A stretch of DNA of 64,000 nucleotides from Sediminibacterium magnilacihabitans (GCA_002973575.1 PVEQ01000001.1:62001-126000), one strand, 5' to 3'. Counted from the first letter of the stretch, positions 24,474-34,629 are shown. Made by a program: numbers and translations. Notes: generated by a model from the letters alone, not told the origin.

Positions 24474-24854
24474 TTAATTTATTTTTTTAAACTTATTCGT
24501 TCCGTCAAATAAAACCTTTTCTTTTACATCAAAAGAATAATGGTCTAAGGTTTCTGCCTCTTCCAGCAATTTGGTTTCGGCATTGTAAATTCCTGATGTT
24601 TCTTTCACCTTATATTCAGGAACATTGGCTTCGCCTTCTACCTGCCGGATATAATGCCAACGATTTTGAATTTTAAATTCCTTTGCTGCCAGATTCTGGA
24701 CAGAGATAACGAGAGTGTCAAACTCTTTTCCAAATTCATTTTGCCCGGTTCTTATATAAGTGCCGGGTATAAATTCCATAATTTCGTCTTTACCGCTTGT
24801 GTTGCAGCTTGAAATAATTACTGTTGCGGAAAGGATAAGCAATGTTATTTTCAT
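24474..24854 (-). CDS. Element-encoded lipoprotein
   Basis: A 126-residue protein with a signal peptide and lipobox (VIISSC), followed by a beta-rich body with GTYIRTGQNEFGKEFDTLVI and KIQNRWHYIRQVEGE. It sits between traG and the VirB5-like genes, 4 bp after traG. An outer-membrane entry-exclusion or channel-tip role is possible by position, but I do not recognise the family. ATG 24854 is chosen; the longer frame from 24884 would overlap traG and lose the signal peptide. Confidence 0.6.
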   Translation of the reverse strand: MKITLLILSATVIISSCNTSGKDEIMEFIPGTYIRTGQNEFGKEFDTLVISVQNLAAKEFKIQNRWHYIRQVEGEANVPEYKVKETSGIYNAETKLLEEAETLDHYSFDVKEKVLFDGTNKFKKIN

Positions 24855-24858
24855 ACTA

Positions 24859-27303
24859 TCAGTTTTTGGAGTGAATAATTTCATCGGCTAAAGCCTTAAT
24901 TCCTTTTTCAATATCTCCTCCAAACTTTGATGCATAAGCCTGTACTTTCACTTTTTCTTTTTCCTCTGTTGTATAAGCCAGGTACTCTTCCGGCGATACT
25001 TCTGTACGATAAACTTTGCTTAACACACCACCAAGAGAAATAAAGACCTCTTTATATTTTTTAATTGGGTCATTGGCTTTGTTGATAGACAAGACCAATG
25101 CCTTTTCTTTTTCTGTTAATCCAAGCAATTCCTGTATCTGATCAAACTTGTTTTGATACTTGCTCTGATCTAACAATATCTTGCAATCACTATTGTTGAT
25201 AATCGCCTGCTTTACCACTGGCGATGAGATAATATCTTCCACTTCCTGAGTCACAACAATAGCTTCACCAAAGAACTTTCTGACTGTTTTAAACAAATAC
25301 TTGATATATTCTGCCATGCCTTCTTTAGCAATTGCTTTCCAAGCTTCTTCAATCAGTATCATTTTGCGAATACCTTTCAGTTTTCTCATTTTTGAAATAA
25401 ACACTTCCATGATGATGATAGTTACCACAGGAAACAGAATCGGATGGTCCTTAATATTATCCAGCTCAAATACAATAAACCTTTGCTGTAACAAATCAAG
25501 ATTTTCTTTTGCATTTAGCAAGTAATCAAATTCACCGCCTTTGTAGTATGGCCGCAGCACATACAAAAAATTGGACACATCAAAGTCTTTATCCTTTACA
25601 TTGTCACCTTTCAGCACATTTACAAAATCATCTTTCAGGAAATCATAAAAACTGTCAAAGCAGGGAAAGATGGTTTTATCACTTTCTACTTTCTCAAAAT
25701 ATAATTGCAGGGCATTTGACAGCGCTACATATTCACTGCGGTTGAAGGTTTCATTATCCTTTTTCCAAAGAGCCAATAACAGCGTTTTTATACTTTCCTT
25801 TTTCTCCGTATCAAGATTGTCCCCTTCACCAATATAAAAAGGGTTGAATTTAATGGGTTTGGTTTCAGAATAAGTGAAATAGTATCCATTCACCATATCG
25901 CATAGCCCCTTGTAGCTATGACCGACATCTACCAACACAATATGTGTGCCTTTTTCATAGTAACTCCTCACCATATGGTTGGTAAAGAAAGATTTTCCAC
26001 TACCAGACGGGCCCAAAATGAACTTGTTTCTATTGGTACAAATGCCTTTGTCCATCGGTTCATCCGAAATATCCACATGGAGTGGTTTACCAGTTAGCCG
26101 GTCGCCAAGGCGTATCCCGATAGGGCTAAGAGACGACCGGTAGTTCGTTTCCAAATTAAAAAAACAACAAGCCTGCGGACTGAACGTATCAAAAGTGTCA
26201 TTCATGGGAAAGTCGGCGGCATTGCCAGGGATGCCTGCCCAGAATATCTGCGCCGAGCCTTCAGTTTCCATTTTGGGTGTGGCATCCATTTGGGTCAAAG
26301 CTGAAGAGCATAGATTACGAATGTTTTTTAATTCATCCCTGTTGTTTGTCCATGCCAGAATATTAAAATGAGCTTTAACTGGAAGCCGTTGTTCACTAAT
26401 GGCTTCATTCAGAAAATCATCAGTCGCCTGTTTGCTTATAGCATTTTCTCTGCTGTAAGCTGAAAGTGATTGAAGCCGCAATCTTTTACTTTCCAGCTTC
26501 TGCATTGTTTTCTGCACATCCTCAATAAACACATACTGGTTATAGATGTGATTGCAGGAGAGCAACTGACCGATTGGTGATGCAAACCCTACACTGAATT
26601 TTGTTTTATCAGTGGAGTACTTGTCATAGTTAATCCGTGAGCCGCATAATGCTGGTACGAATTCTGCATCAGCCATCGTGTAAAGCTGACAATGGTGTTC
26701 ACCAATTTTCCATTCTGGCTTAAATTCAATATCCCGGAGAATAACTCCATCATTACCGAGATTCAGATAGTTCAGAACAACATCGGCCAGTAATTCATTT
26801 GTCAGCATTTTCATTGATACAAATCCGCTATCGGCGAGAATCTTTTGAAATTGCCCAACATGGTTCACGAAATCATGGAAGTATTTAGGTTGTAATGTTT
26901 CTTCAGGTACTATTGTCCTGCGCAGAAGGCTGCTGAAAATTGAAGAACCTAATTTACGATTTGCCGGCTTTTTTGTAAGCATGATATAACAGCGATGGTC
27001 CAAATAAGGACGTTCATTAAAGAACCGGTCGCTGCTTCTGGTAAGAAAACTATTGTCTTCCTGAATAAACGAAGGTTTATACTTTGCTTCAGTAAACCAA
27101 TCCTGCTTGTGCAGCACACTATTAACGGGTAAAACTTTTATAGCTTTTATCCAGGCATGATGAAATGCTTCGTATTCGTCATTGCTCATTGTAAACAGTT
27201 CTGGTAATTGCACATTAAATACAACTGTTACATCACCCATTTTGGAAAGGATGGCATTATTTTCAATAGAATAAACCGGCAGTATCTCATTTAGATTTTT
27301 CAT
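24859..27303 (-). CDS. traG: Conjugation ATPase TraG (VirB4-like)
   Basis: An 814-residue ATPase that powers the mating channel from the cytoplasmic face of the inner membrane. The N-terminal 400 residues match the TraG/VirB4 regulatory part (SIENNAILSKMGDVTVVF, SVGFASPIGQLLSC). Walker A is GPSGSGKS at 431-438 and Walker B is MILIEEAW at 648-655, followed by a VRKFFGEAIVVTQEVEDI stretch with a conserved Gln. Length and motifs are those of an intact enzyme. It overlaps traF by 17 bp and precedes the lipoprotein gene by 4 bp. Confidence 0.93.
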   Translation of the reverse strand: MKNLNEILPVYSIENNAILSKMGDVTVVFNVQLPELFTMSNDEYEAFHHAWIKAIKVLPVNSVLHKQDWFTEAKYKPSFIQEDNSFLTRSSDRFFNERPYLDHRCYIMLTKKPANRKLGSSIFSSLLRRTIVPEETLQPKYFHDFVNHVGQFQKILADSGFVSMKMLTNELLADVVLNYLNLGNDGVILRDIEFKPEWKIGEHHCQLYTMADAEFVPALCGSRINYDKYSTDKTKFSVGFASPIGQLLSCNHIYNQYVFIEDVQKTMQKLESKRLRLQSLSAYSRENAISKQATDDFLNEAISEQRLPVKAHFNILAWTNNRDELKNIRNLCSSALTQMDATPKMETEGSAQIFWAGIPGNAADFPMNDTFDTFSPQACCFFNLETNYRSSLSPIGIRLGDRLTGKPLHVDISDEPMDKGICTNRNKFILGPSGSGKSFFTNHMVRSYYEKGTHIVLVDVGHSYKGLCDMVNGYYFTYSETKPIKFNPFYIGEGDNLDTEKKESIKTLLLALWKKDNETFNRSEYVALSNALQLYFEKVESDKTIFPCFDSFYDFLKDDFVNVLKGDNVKDKDFDVSNFLYVLRPYYKGGEFDYLLNAKENLDLLQQRFIVFELDNIKDHPILFPVVTIIIMEVFISKMRKLKGIRKMILIEEAWKAIAKEGMAEYIKYLFKTVRKFFGEAIVVTQEVEDIISSPVVKQAIINNSDCKILLDQSKYQNKFDQIQELLGLTEKEKALVLSINKANDPIKKYKEVFISLGGVLSKVYRTEVSPEEYLAYTTEEKEKVKVQAYASKFGGDIEKGIKALADEIIHSKN

Positions 27304-27622
27304 TCAGCAACATCTTTTTCAGTTTCACTTTTGAATAACTCTTTATCACATCCGGCACTGAACGGCGGGCAATCTTTTTCATCATGCCATATTCGCCGTA
27401 AGTCCGGCTTAGTTTATAGATACGCATAAATAAGACGGTAGTAAGTACAGCAATGAACGGCAGACAAAAGAAGATACCCAGGCCGCTGATATAGAGTACT
27501 GCAAAAAGTATCAGTAACACTACTAAGCCGCCACCCAGGTACCAGATATATTGAGCCTTGAGCCCCTTGAACTCAATGCTGCGGTTAATTCCTTTGTTGA
27601 TTTGATAGACGCTGTTAGACAT
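27287..27622 (-). CDS. traF: Conjugative transposon protein TraF (VirB3-like)
   Basis: A 111-residue membrane protein of the TraF (DUF4133) family. It begins NSVYQINKGINRSIEFKGLK, has two adjacent membrane helices (about 27-70), and ends in a basic cytoplasmic tail. It acts with TraG at the base of the channel and is the VirB3 counterpart. The stop overlaps traG by 17 bp. A copy of the repeated tra motif lies 65 bp upstream. Confidence 0.88.
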   Translation of the reverse strand: MSNSVYQINKGINRSIEFKGLKAQYIWYLGGGLVVLLILFAVLYISGLGIFFCLPFIAVLTTVLFMRIYKLSRTYGEYGMMKKIARRSVPDVIKSYSKVKLKKMLLNEKSK

Positions 27623-27677
27623 AACTATTTACAGAAGAGGATGCAGCAAATAGTTTTCCAAAAAACATTTAGTATAA

Positions 27678-27699
27678 GTAAGCAAGGTAGGACTACGCC
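27678..27699 (-). promoter_or_regulatory. Repeated tra motif, copy upstream of traF
   Basis: Carries the nonamer GTAGGACTA (27687-27695) found also before traK and before the first gene of the operon. It sits in the 80-bp gap between the methylase-helicase stop and the traF start. The surrounding palindrome is weaker here than in the other two copies. Confidence 0.4.
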
Positions 27700-27702
27700 T
27701 TT

Positions 27703-30700
27703 TCAAATCCTTATGCCCTTTATTTTAGCATCTTCTGTTTTTTTCTTTGGTAACAGACTTTTACTTTTTTTTGGTGTGCCAGGTTCCATTTTTACAACGG
27801 GGGCTTCAAGAATTATTTCACTCGTATCATTCTGTTTAATCTGGTGGGCCTGTATCTTTAGTGTAATCTCCCTTTCCAATCTTGAAACGTCTTTCTTTAA
27901 CTGTGCCAATTCATCTTCTTTATCAAATGGCTTAGCTACAATTTTCTCCAGCATTGGAATATTATGCTCCAGTTCCTGTAATGTTTTTTGATATTTTTCT
28001 TTTAGCGATTCAACTCTGTCTATTGCATTTAAGAAATATCGGGCAGCCAATTTTGGGTTATCAATATTGATATGCCCCTGGTTCCATGAATATTTTATGC
28101 CTGTCTGTTTACTTTCTGCATAAAACACATTACTGTATTTATATTCAAACATTCCCTTATCCTCGTAAGTTTCTTTCTGCCGACGGATATATAAATCGAA
28201 CCCGTAGAGTGAGCCTACTCTTTTATGGTCATCTTCGCCAATATCTGGCTTCCATGAAGCATAAAGCCTGATAAGGCGGTTACCGATACTTTCGGCGTCA
28301 GCAGCATTTAAACTATCAATTTGTATGGGGTTGTTTTTTATGCCTTCGTTATTAAAGGTTAATACTCCTTTAAATTGTTTATCGTCAATAGCAAGCTTAT
28401 CAAGTGTTTGAACCGTCTTTTCTTTTTCTTCCTGCAAATTCTCCAACTTAAACCTCGAACGAAAAACTTCTTTATGATGTGCATTTCGCAGACTTTCCAA
28501 AACGGCAACTTTCTTTTCCATTTTAGATTTTTCCAGTAAAGTGGTATCACCAGAAAGGATGGCGATATATTCAGAAAAATTCATACCGCTTTTTTCATCA
28601 ATAGCCCCTTCATCAATAGTTCTTACATTCAGCTCACAATTTTTCATCTGGCTGATGAAGGTTTGCTTATTCTTCAAAAGGTTGAATTTGTAGTTATCCA
28701 ATGATTGCTCTACTGCATAAATAAAATTCCTGACTTTATTGTTATAGAACTCTTTTGCAACAATATTTCCCTGTCTTGCCCCACGGCCATCCCTTTGTTC
28801 AAGCTCCGATGGTTTCCAGGGAATATCCAAATGGTGCATTGCAACAACTTTTGCCTGTACATTCAGCCCAGTACCTGCTTTTTCCGTGCTGCCTAATAAA
28901 ATGCGTATATCCCCATTATTCATTTTACGGAATAACTCTGGCTTCTGCTTGTCTGTCCAATCATGTATGAATGTAATGTGATGCGAAGGGATTTTAAAAT
29001 CATTGATTAGCTTTTCCTTCAGGGCATCATACACATTAAACTCACCAGGCTTTGGCGTACCAATATCACAAAACACAATTTGTGTACCCTTATGTCCATT
29101 GCATTGCTCATATACTTCAGCTAATTTTCTTGCGCAAACATTTACTTTATTATTTGGATGGTCACTGTATTTTCTGCTATCAATCAGGCGCATATCCGCT
29201 GCCATCTTTTTGGCGTAGTTTGTTGCAATCAGCATACGACCTTTATCTTCTTCATCTGTCAGTTTTGGCCTGCCAATTAATTCACCATCTCCGGTTTTGG
29301 CAAATTGCATTAGTCGCTTTGTAAACTCCTGCTGCTCTGGTGTGGGTGGAATATTGATTAACTGTTCACTAATTCCCGGTTTATCGAGGTTAATATGTTT
29401 AGCTGTTTTGTAGTCTGTAATTTCATTATAAAATAAAGCCAGTTCTGGCACTTTTATAAAATGACGGAAGCGTTCTTTCGCAATAATTTCATTGGTAACA
29501 GAAAATTCAAAGTCAGTTGTTTTCTTTGCGAATACAGCAGCCCACGCATCAAAATTTTCAATACGCTGTCGCTCCATTTCCTTTGGCCGCAGGTATTTAA
29601 ACAACAGATACATTTCAGTAAGGCTGTTGCTGATTGGAGTGCCGGAAAGAAATGTAACACACAGGTCACTGTTAAACCTTGTTTGCAGTTCCCGAACTGC
29701 AAATAACATATTCAACGCTTTTTGGCTTCCTTCTTTATTGCTCAACCCGGCCACACGGTCATGCCTTGTAGTGTAAGTAAGATTCTTATACTTGTGTGCT
29801 TCATCTACAAACAAATGGTCAACTCCGAGTTCCCGGAAGTTGATGCCAGCATCTTTCTTTTCTTCGATACTTTTTCTTAACTCTTGAAGCTTTACCCCGA
29901 GGTTTGTTTTGCGGATTTCCAAACCCTTCAGCATCCTCCGAGAAATTTCACCGCCCATTTCTTTGAGTGTATGTAAATCCCTCTCAACATTATCCAGCTC
30001 TGTCTCAAAAATCTGCTTTTGTATTTCCGGACTTTGGGGAATTTTTCCAAATTGGTCATGAGTAAGAATAATACAATCCCAATTATTATTTTTTATTTCA
30101 TTAAATAGCCGCAATCTTTTAGCAGGAGTAAAATCATTTTCGTCAGGGGCCAGTATCCTTGCATTGGGGTATGCTTTTCTGTAGGTTTCTGCAATCTGCC
30201 TCACATTAGCTTTAAGTGCAAGTATCATTGGTTTATTTACAATCTTTAGCCGTTTCATTTCATGAGAGGCAACCACCATCGTCAATGTTTTTCCCAAACC
30301 CACTTCATGGTCAATCAATGCACCACGGTTTTGTACAATACGCCAAACAGAATTTTTCTGGGAACTGTATAAGTCATCAATGCCTAATCTCCTTTTATCA
30401 AGACCGGGAAATTGTAAATGACTGCCATCATATTCTCTTAAGACATAGCAATTGAATGTTTCGTTATAAAGTGTCTCCAATTCTTTTTTGTCATTCAGTG
30501 GTAACTCTTTTAACCAGTCAATAAAACCATTGCGGATAGATTCTATTTTTTGATGTGCCAACTGAATGGCTTCATTATCCGGCACACGGATTGTTTTATC
30601 ACCAAAATCAACTTCATAAGTGTAGAAGGGTGTAGTGTTTTCTAAGGCATGTTCCAGTAGAAAAGCTCCATAGGTTGTTTTACCACCCTTTGTTGCTACT

Positions 30701-33207
30701 GCATATTCCTGATTGGTTTTTGCATTACTGCTGATAGGTTTTACTTTAAAAGAATCAACAGAAGGAAAATAACTGACATCAGTTTGCATCTCAAAAAGAT
30801 GAGAAGCAAATCCGTTATAGTAGCTTTCCGGTATCCATCTTTCACCAAGGTTAAAATCGAGTAATTCGAAGGGTATTATTTCGGGCTGCACCTTTTGTAA
30901 AGCGATAAGACTTTTCAGCAATTGAAGATTATCTGGATTCTTCTCCACAGCTTCTGACGCTACTCGTAGCTTACTCACCACATTACCGCTTAGGAACTGG
31001 TCGGCAGTTTCCCATTCATTGTTAACCGGATTAATATAAATATGGTTACCCAGAGCGGCAATGGTTTCAGGTTCTGTACTGTCTGTTGCCGCAGCAATAA
31101 ATTCCATATCCACTTTACCTTTATCATTCAGGCTTTTTGCCAGAGCATCTAAAGGATTATCCGTTGTATAAACTTCCTGTTTTGGTATTAATGATTGAGT
31201 GAGAATATCAGCCTTTACAAATTGTTCTCCTTCCTTCCGTTCAAGTGATGAAAGTATGGTTAATCCAAATGCTTCATCTTTTAAAATGCGTTGCCTGTTA
31301 GCAGGTGAATTTAAAAGGCCAAAACCTTTAATCAATGCTTCATACGCTTCGTTCAAATCTTTCCTTACATCCTCATCTGCGGCGGGTCTTCCATTTTCCC
31401 TTTCTGAAAGTGTCAGATACATATCTCTTATGGCGGTGTATTGCTGATAAAATCCCAGGTCTTTCTTATCATGAAGGCTGGGCATAAAGACCGGCTTATC
31501 ATCATCCGATGCCATGTAGGAAACAAAGCCAACACGGTTACTATATATAATCAGCGTTCCTTCTTTGTAAAAAGGATTAACGTTATTTAATGTATCCAGT
31601 TTATCATCGCCTCCCATTGATACATGGAATACAATGTCTCCGTCATTATAAAATTGTTGGTCATATTTTTTAAGTGTATTGCTTATGCCACTCAACTCAT
31701 GCTGCAATAAAGCAGCATTCATCCAATTAGCGGAGAACTGAAGCTCCTCTGCATTTGAGTAAAGTTTATATACGTATTGTTTGAATGCAGCTGATTTGGC
31801 TGTCATCAAAACAATTAACTCTTGTTCCGGCTTATCTGCTGTACGGATAACGTTTAAAATTCTAGCTGTCTTTTTATCTACTACAGTTGCATCCAGAGGA
31901 TTGATATAAGCTGAGGCCCTGTTTAAGTTATTAGAAGCACCGGTATCAAATAACCCCAACTGCACAGAGCTGTTGTCGGGTCTATTTTCCGGCATACTTG
32001 TGTAGGTAAGTTGTTTGCCTCTTTGTTTTTGAACTTGTTTTATTTGTTGCCTGAAGGCCTCTTTATTAAATCTTGCATCAATCCCTTTTGCAACTGTTTC
32101 AGCCAGTTTATGAGCAATGAGGTTTATGTCACCAGTCTGCCAGATAACTTCATGTGCTTTGCCGTACTGGTCTTTTCCCGGCTTTATCTGGTTCCCCAAA
32201 ATAATTTCAGGATGAAGAACTATATATTGATTGCGGTGATAGTCGCCAAATTCGTTTTGTTGTTCAACTGTTTTAATCAACTGTTTTTCTTCTTCTGAAA
32301 GAGATTTTTTAGCTTGGTTTTTCTGAACAATCAATAAATGGCTTGGTGCTTCGGTATTGCCTGTATCTTTCATCAGGTTATCCGGCATTACATTCAGGCT
32401 GATAAAATCGGAATGGTTAAAAAGATATTCTCTGGCAACCCGGTTAGAGGGGCTGTTGAGAAATGCGTCGGTAGTGATATAGGCCAACAAGCCGCCATCT
32501 TTTATTTTATCAAGGCCTTTCGCAAAAAAGTAATTATGAATTTTATCTGTTAATCCACTTTCTTGTATGCTGTCATCATACACTTTAAAATTTCCGAAGG
32601 GAATATTGCTGACGACTAAATCATATTTTCCATTTTCAGAAGCCGGAGTGCCTTCAAAGCCTTTAATATGAACAGAAGTACTAAAATGTAGTGAGCTGCT
32701 TAATGCAGTCAATACTTTACCAGTTATTAAATCTTTTTCAACAGCGGTGATTGTTTGTAATGATGGAAATGCTGAAGCCGCTTCTTCTACAAACACTCCA
32801 GCACCACCGCTTGGTTCATATACAGCAGTGGGTTCAATACCTTTTTCTTTTAAAACACTAAAAAATGTTTGCGGAATTATTTCGGGAGTATAAAAGGCAG
32901 TAAGGATGCTATTGCGGATAGAGTCAATAGAATCTTTGTATTCCTTCTCTGTAAGTTTTTGCTGCAATATCTCATGCAGCTCCATTATTTGCGGATGAAG
33001 TTTTAAATCTTCCTTTGAAGCATTTTGCTTTTCCCATTCTTCTTTAGCTGCATTTGGAAAGAGGATTGCTTTTAGTCCACCGAAACCGGAATACTTTTTT
33101 AAAGCAGAAATCTGGTCAGCAGTCATTTGTTTTCCCACTGACCAGTTTAAGGCAATACGAATAGCTTCAATATTGTCTCTAAGTTTCTGCTGACTGTTGT
33201 AACTCAT
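27703..33207 (-). CDS. Giant DNA methylase-helicase fusion (DarB-like antirestriction candidate)
   Basis: An 1834-residue protein combining two enzymes. The N-terminal SAM-dependent methylase shows motif I EPSGGAGVFV (131-140) and, in place of NPPY/F, NIPF at 201-204. An intervening region of unknown function (300-900) leads to a SWI2/SNF2-type helicase: GLGKT (970-974), DEAH (1135-1138), SGTPISNS (1188-1195), GTGLNV near 1446 and QRDGRGARQG (1471-1480). A coiled coil and a basic tail ending SLLPKKKTEDAKIKGIRI follow. Such fusions ride on Bacteroidetes elements and recall phage P1 DarB, which protects incoming DNA from restriction. The altered methylase motif leaves catalysis open. It overlaps the upstream gene by 29 bp. 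Confidence 0.85.
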   Translation of the reverse strand: MSYNSQQKLRDNIEAIRIALNWSVGKQMTADQISALKKYSGFGGLKAILFPNAAKEEWEKQNASKEDLKLHPQIMELHEILQQKLTEKEYKDSIDSIRNSILTAFYTPEIIPQTFFSVLKEKGIEPTAVYEPSGGAGVFVEEAASAFPSLQTITAVEKDLITGKVLTALSSSLHFSTSVHIKGFEGTPASENGKYDLVVSNIPFGNFKVYDDSIQESGLTDKIHNYFFAKGLDKIKDGGLLAYITTDAFLNSPSNRVAREYLFNHSDFISLNVMPDNLMKDTGNTEAPSHLLIVQKNQAKKSLSEEEKQLIKTVEQQNEFGDYHRNQYIVLHPEIILGNQIKPGKDQYGKAHEVIWQTGDINLIAHKLAETVAKGIDARFNKEAFRQQIKQVQKQRGKQLTYTSMPENRPDNSSVQLGLFDTGASNNLNRASAYINPLDATVVDKKTARILNVIRTADKPEQELIVLMTAKSAAFKQYVYKLYSNAEELQFSANWMNAALLQHELSGISNTLKKYDQQFYNDGDIVFHVSMGGDDKLDTLNNVNPFYKEGTLIIYSNRVGFVSYMASDDDKPVFMPSLHDKKDLGFYQQYTAIRDMYLTLSERENGRPAADEDVRKDLNEAYEALIKGFGLLNSPANRQRILKDEAFGLTILSSLERKEGEQFVKADILTQSLIPKQEVYTTDNPLDALAKSLNDKGKVDMEFIAAATDSTEPETIAALGNHIYINPVNNEWETADQFLSGNVVSKLRVASEAVEKNPDNLQLLKSLIALQKVQPEIIPFELLDFNLGERWIPESYYNGFASHLFEMQTDVSYFPSVDSFKVKPISSNAKTNQEYAVATKGGKTTYGAFLLEHALENTTPFYTYEVDFGDKTIRVPDNEAIQLAHQKIESIRNGFIDWLKELPLNDKKELETLYNETFNCYVLREYDGSHLQFPGLDKRRLGIDDLYSSQKNSVWRIVQNRGALIDHEVGLGKTLTMVVASHEMKRLKIVNKPMILALKANVRQIAETYRKAYPNARILAPDENDFTPAKRLRLFNEIKNNNWDCIILTHDQFGKIPQSPEIQKQIFETELDNVERDLHTLKEMGGEISRRMLKGLEIRKTNLGVKLQELRKSIEEKKDAGINFRELGVDHLFVDEAHKYKNLTYTTRHDRVAGLSNKEGSQKALNMLFAVRELQTRFNSDLCVTFLSGTPISNSLTEMYLLFKYLRPKEMERQRIENFDAWAAVFAKKTTDFEFSVTNEIIAKERFRHFIKVPELALFYNEITDYKTAKHINLDKPGISEQLINIPPTPEQQEFTKRLMQFAKTGDGELIGRPKLTDEEDKGRMLIATNYAKKMAADMRLIDSRKYSDHPNNKVNVCARKLAEVYEQCNGHKGTQIVFCDIGTPKPGEFNVYDALKEKLINDFKIPSHHITFIHDWTDKQKPELFRKMNNGDIRILLGSTEKAGTGLNVQAKVVAMHHLDIPWKPSELEQRDGRGARQGNIVAKEFYNNKVRNFIYAVEQSLDNYKFNLLKNKQTFISQMKNCELNVRTIDEGAIDEKSGMNFSEYIAILSGDTTLLEKSKMEKKVAVLESLRNAHHKEVFRSRFKLENLQEEKEKTVQTLDKLAIDDKQFKGVLTFNNEGIKNNPIQIDSLNAADAESIGNRLIRLYASWKPDIGEDDHKRVGSLYGFDLYIRRQKETYEDKGMFEYKYSNVFYAESKQTGIKYSWNQGHINIDNPKLAARYFLNAIDRVESLKEKYQKTLQELEHNIPMLEKIVAKPFDKEDELAQLKKDVSRLEREITLKIQAHQIKQNDTSEIILEAPVVKMEPGTPKKSKSLLPKKKTEDAKIKGIRI

Positions 33208-33661
33208 TGCTCACAGGTTCATTCACACGGTTACTTTCCAGGTATTCACTTACTGCGCCGGTTATGGCATAGTGTATAAATTGATTATCCTCATTTTCTT
33301 CAGTAAACACCAGGTCATCAAAAATTGAGTTGCAGTAGCTAATCATATTGACAGCCTCATGCTGAAGTAATCCTGATTGCAGAAGCTGTTTGTAATCTGT
33401 TTCAAATTCTTCTTCCAGAATATGCAGGATGTAGTTGTACCTGGAAGGCCGCAGGTCCTTTGTTATTTCCTGCAGACAAGTTTCTACTATGATGTTTTCT
33501 GGCTGCCTGGCATTTTTTAATTGCTGGAAAAGAGGCTCTGCGGCACTTATTTTATCATACAGCCAAACACGGAGTTTATCTTCAGCTTCCAAAGCAAAGA
33601 GTATATCGGGGTTATTATCCCTGATATGCTCCAGAAGCTTTCCAATCAAGATTTCTTTCAT
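33179..33661 (-). CDS. Hypothetical protein coupled to the methylase-helicase
   Basis: A 160-residue acidic helical protein with no signal peptide or membrane segment. Notable stretches are LLEHIRDNNPDILFALEAED and YNYILHILEEEFETDYKQLL. I do not recognise a family. ATG 33661 is chosen; the longer frame from 33739 would run over traE. Its 3' end overlaps the start of the methylase-helicase by 29 bp, so the two are likely made together and could interact. Confidence 0.55.
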   Translation of the reverse strand: MKEILIGKLLEHIRDNNPDILFALEAEDKLRVWLYDKISAAEPLFQQLKNARQPENIIVETCLQEITKDLRPSRYNYILHILEEEFETDYKQLLQSGLLQHEAVNMISYCNSIFDDLVFTEENEDNQFIHYAITGAVSEYLESNRVNEPVSNELQQSAET

Positions 33662-33672
33662 ACAAAACAGTT

Positions 33673-33993
33673 TTATACGCCAAAGAATGAGCGGATAACG
33701 GTGGCCACTATCACCAGGAATACACAACTGCCAAACCATGCTGCTGCCACTTTACCTGTATCATGGTCGCCGCTATTCCATTTCTGGTAAACTTTTACGG
33801 CACCTATTAACCCCACAATGGCGCCAACTGCATACATAAGATTTACACCAGCAGCAAAATAGCTTCGTACTTTGGTGTTTGCTTCGTTAATACCAGCGTT
33901 ACCATCTTGCGCTAAAGCTGATACTGTAAGGAACAGTAATAGAATGGAGAATGTTCCGCAAATCAAATTTTTTCTTTCAATCACTTTTTTCAT
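33673..33993 (-). CDS. traE: Conjugative transposon protein TraE (VirB2-like pilin candidate)
   Basis: A 106-residue protein of the TraE (DUF4134) family: a long signal-like helix ending near SALAQ, then GNAGINEANTKVRSYF, and two hydrophobic helices with LMYAVGAIVGLIGAVKVYQK and AAAWFGSCVFLVIVATVI. Small two-helix proteins at this position are the pilin-like or channel-lining VirB2 counterparts. ATG 33993 is chosen to match the family start. It lies 11 bp upstream of the preceding hypothetical gene. Confidence 0.85.
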   Translation of the reverse strand: MKKVIERKNLICGTFSILLLFLTVSALAQDGNAGINEANTKVRSYFAAGVNLMYAVGAIVGLIGAVKVYQKWNSGDHDTGKVAAAWFGSCVFLVIVATVIRSFFGV

Positions 33994-34094
33994 ATACACA
34001 TTAATTTTGAGAAATAAATAATAAAAAGAATGCTTCATTATACTAACCCATCGCACTTGATTTTCCTGCACGCAGATAATGAAGCATTACTTTT

Positions 34095-34553
34095 TCAGTG
34101 CCAGATATATTGCAAGTCTGTTACTGTAAACTTTTCAGGGAAATATTGATTTAGTAATCCTGATATTGTAGTCTCTACTTCAGCCTTATATTCTGTGCTG
34201 TTTAAGTCTGGATATTTTCCTAATATTGTCCTAACAGCAAAATAAATTTCCTCTTGGGAAGCTTGCGGCTTTATTTCAGCCAGGTAAGCATTTACTTCAT
34301 CCCAAAATAGTTGAAGTATTTCATTTAATTTACTGAGAGGCTCCTTTGGTAAAAAATCAGCATGATTACTTGCTGTAAACTGCTTTCTAATTTCAGCTAC
34401 CACAACAGCTTCATTTCTTCCGTCTATTCTTTTTATACCGATTACAGCAAGAATTTCCCAACGAAAATATTTGTAAGCCACATAGATGTAATAGCAAATT
34501 AAGGCAAACAACAGAGCTGTAATGTATTGACCCCATGATATTGATTGTAACAT
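34095..34553 (-). CDS. Small membrane-anchored protein at the head of the tra operon
   Basis: A 152-residue protein with one N-terminal membrane helix (about 8-28, YITALLFALICYYIYVAYKY) and a helical cytoplasmic or periplasmic domain containing PKEPLSKLNEILQLFWDEV. It is the first gene of the tra operon in the place where some elements carry traD-like genes, but I cannot match it. It ends 101 bp before traE. Confidence 0.5.
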   Translation of the reverse strand: MLQSISWGQYITALLFALICYYIYVAYKYFRWEILAVIGIKRIDGRNEAVVVAEIRKQFTASNHADFLPKEPLSKLNEILQLFWDEVNAYLAEIKPQASQEEIYFAVRTILGKYPDLNSTEYKAEVETTISGLLNQYFPEKFTVTDLQYIWH

Positions 34554-34629
34554 AATACCGTCAATCTTTAGTGATGAATTTGTAACAATAAAAGAAATAC
34601 AAAAACTTTTCCAAAAACTGCGAAGTTGA

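Noticed and set aside
33740-34071. Longer start for TraE with an extra 26 residues
   Set aside because: The family begins at the signal helix at 33993, and the extra part has no coding-like features.
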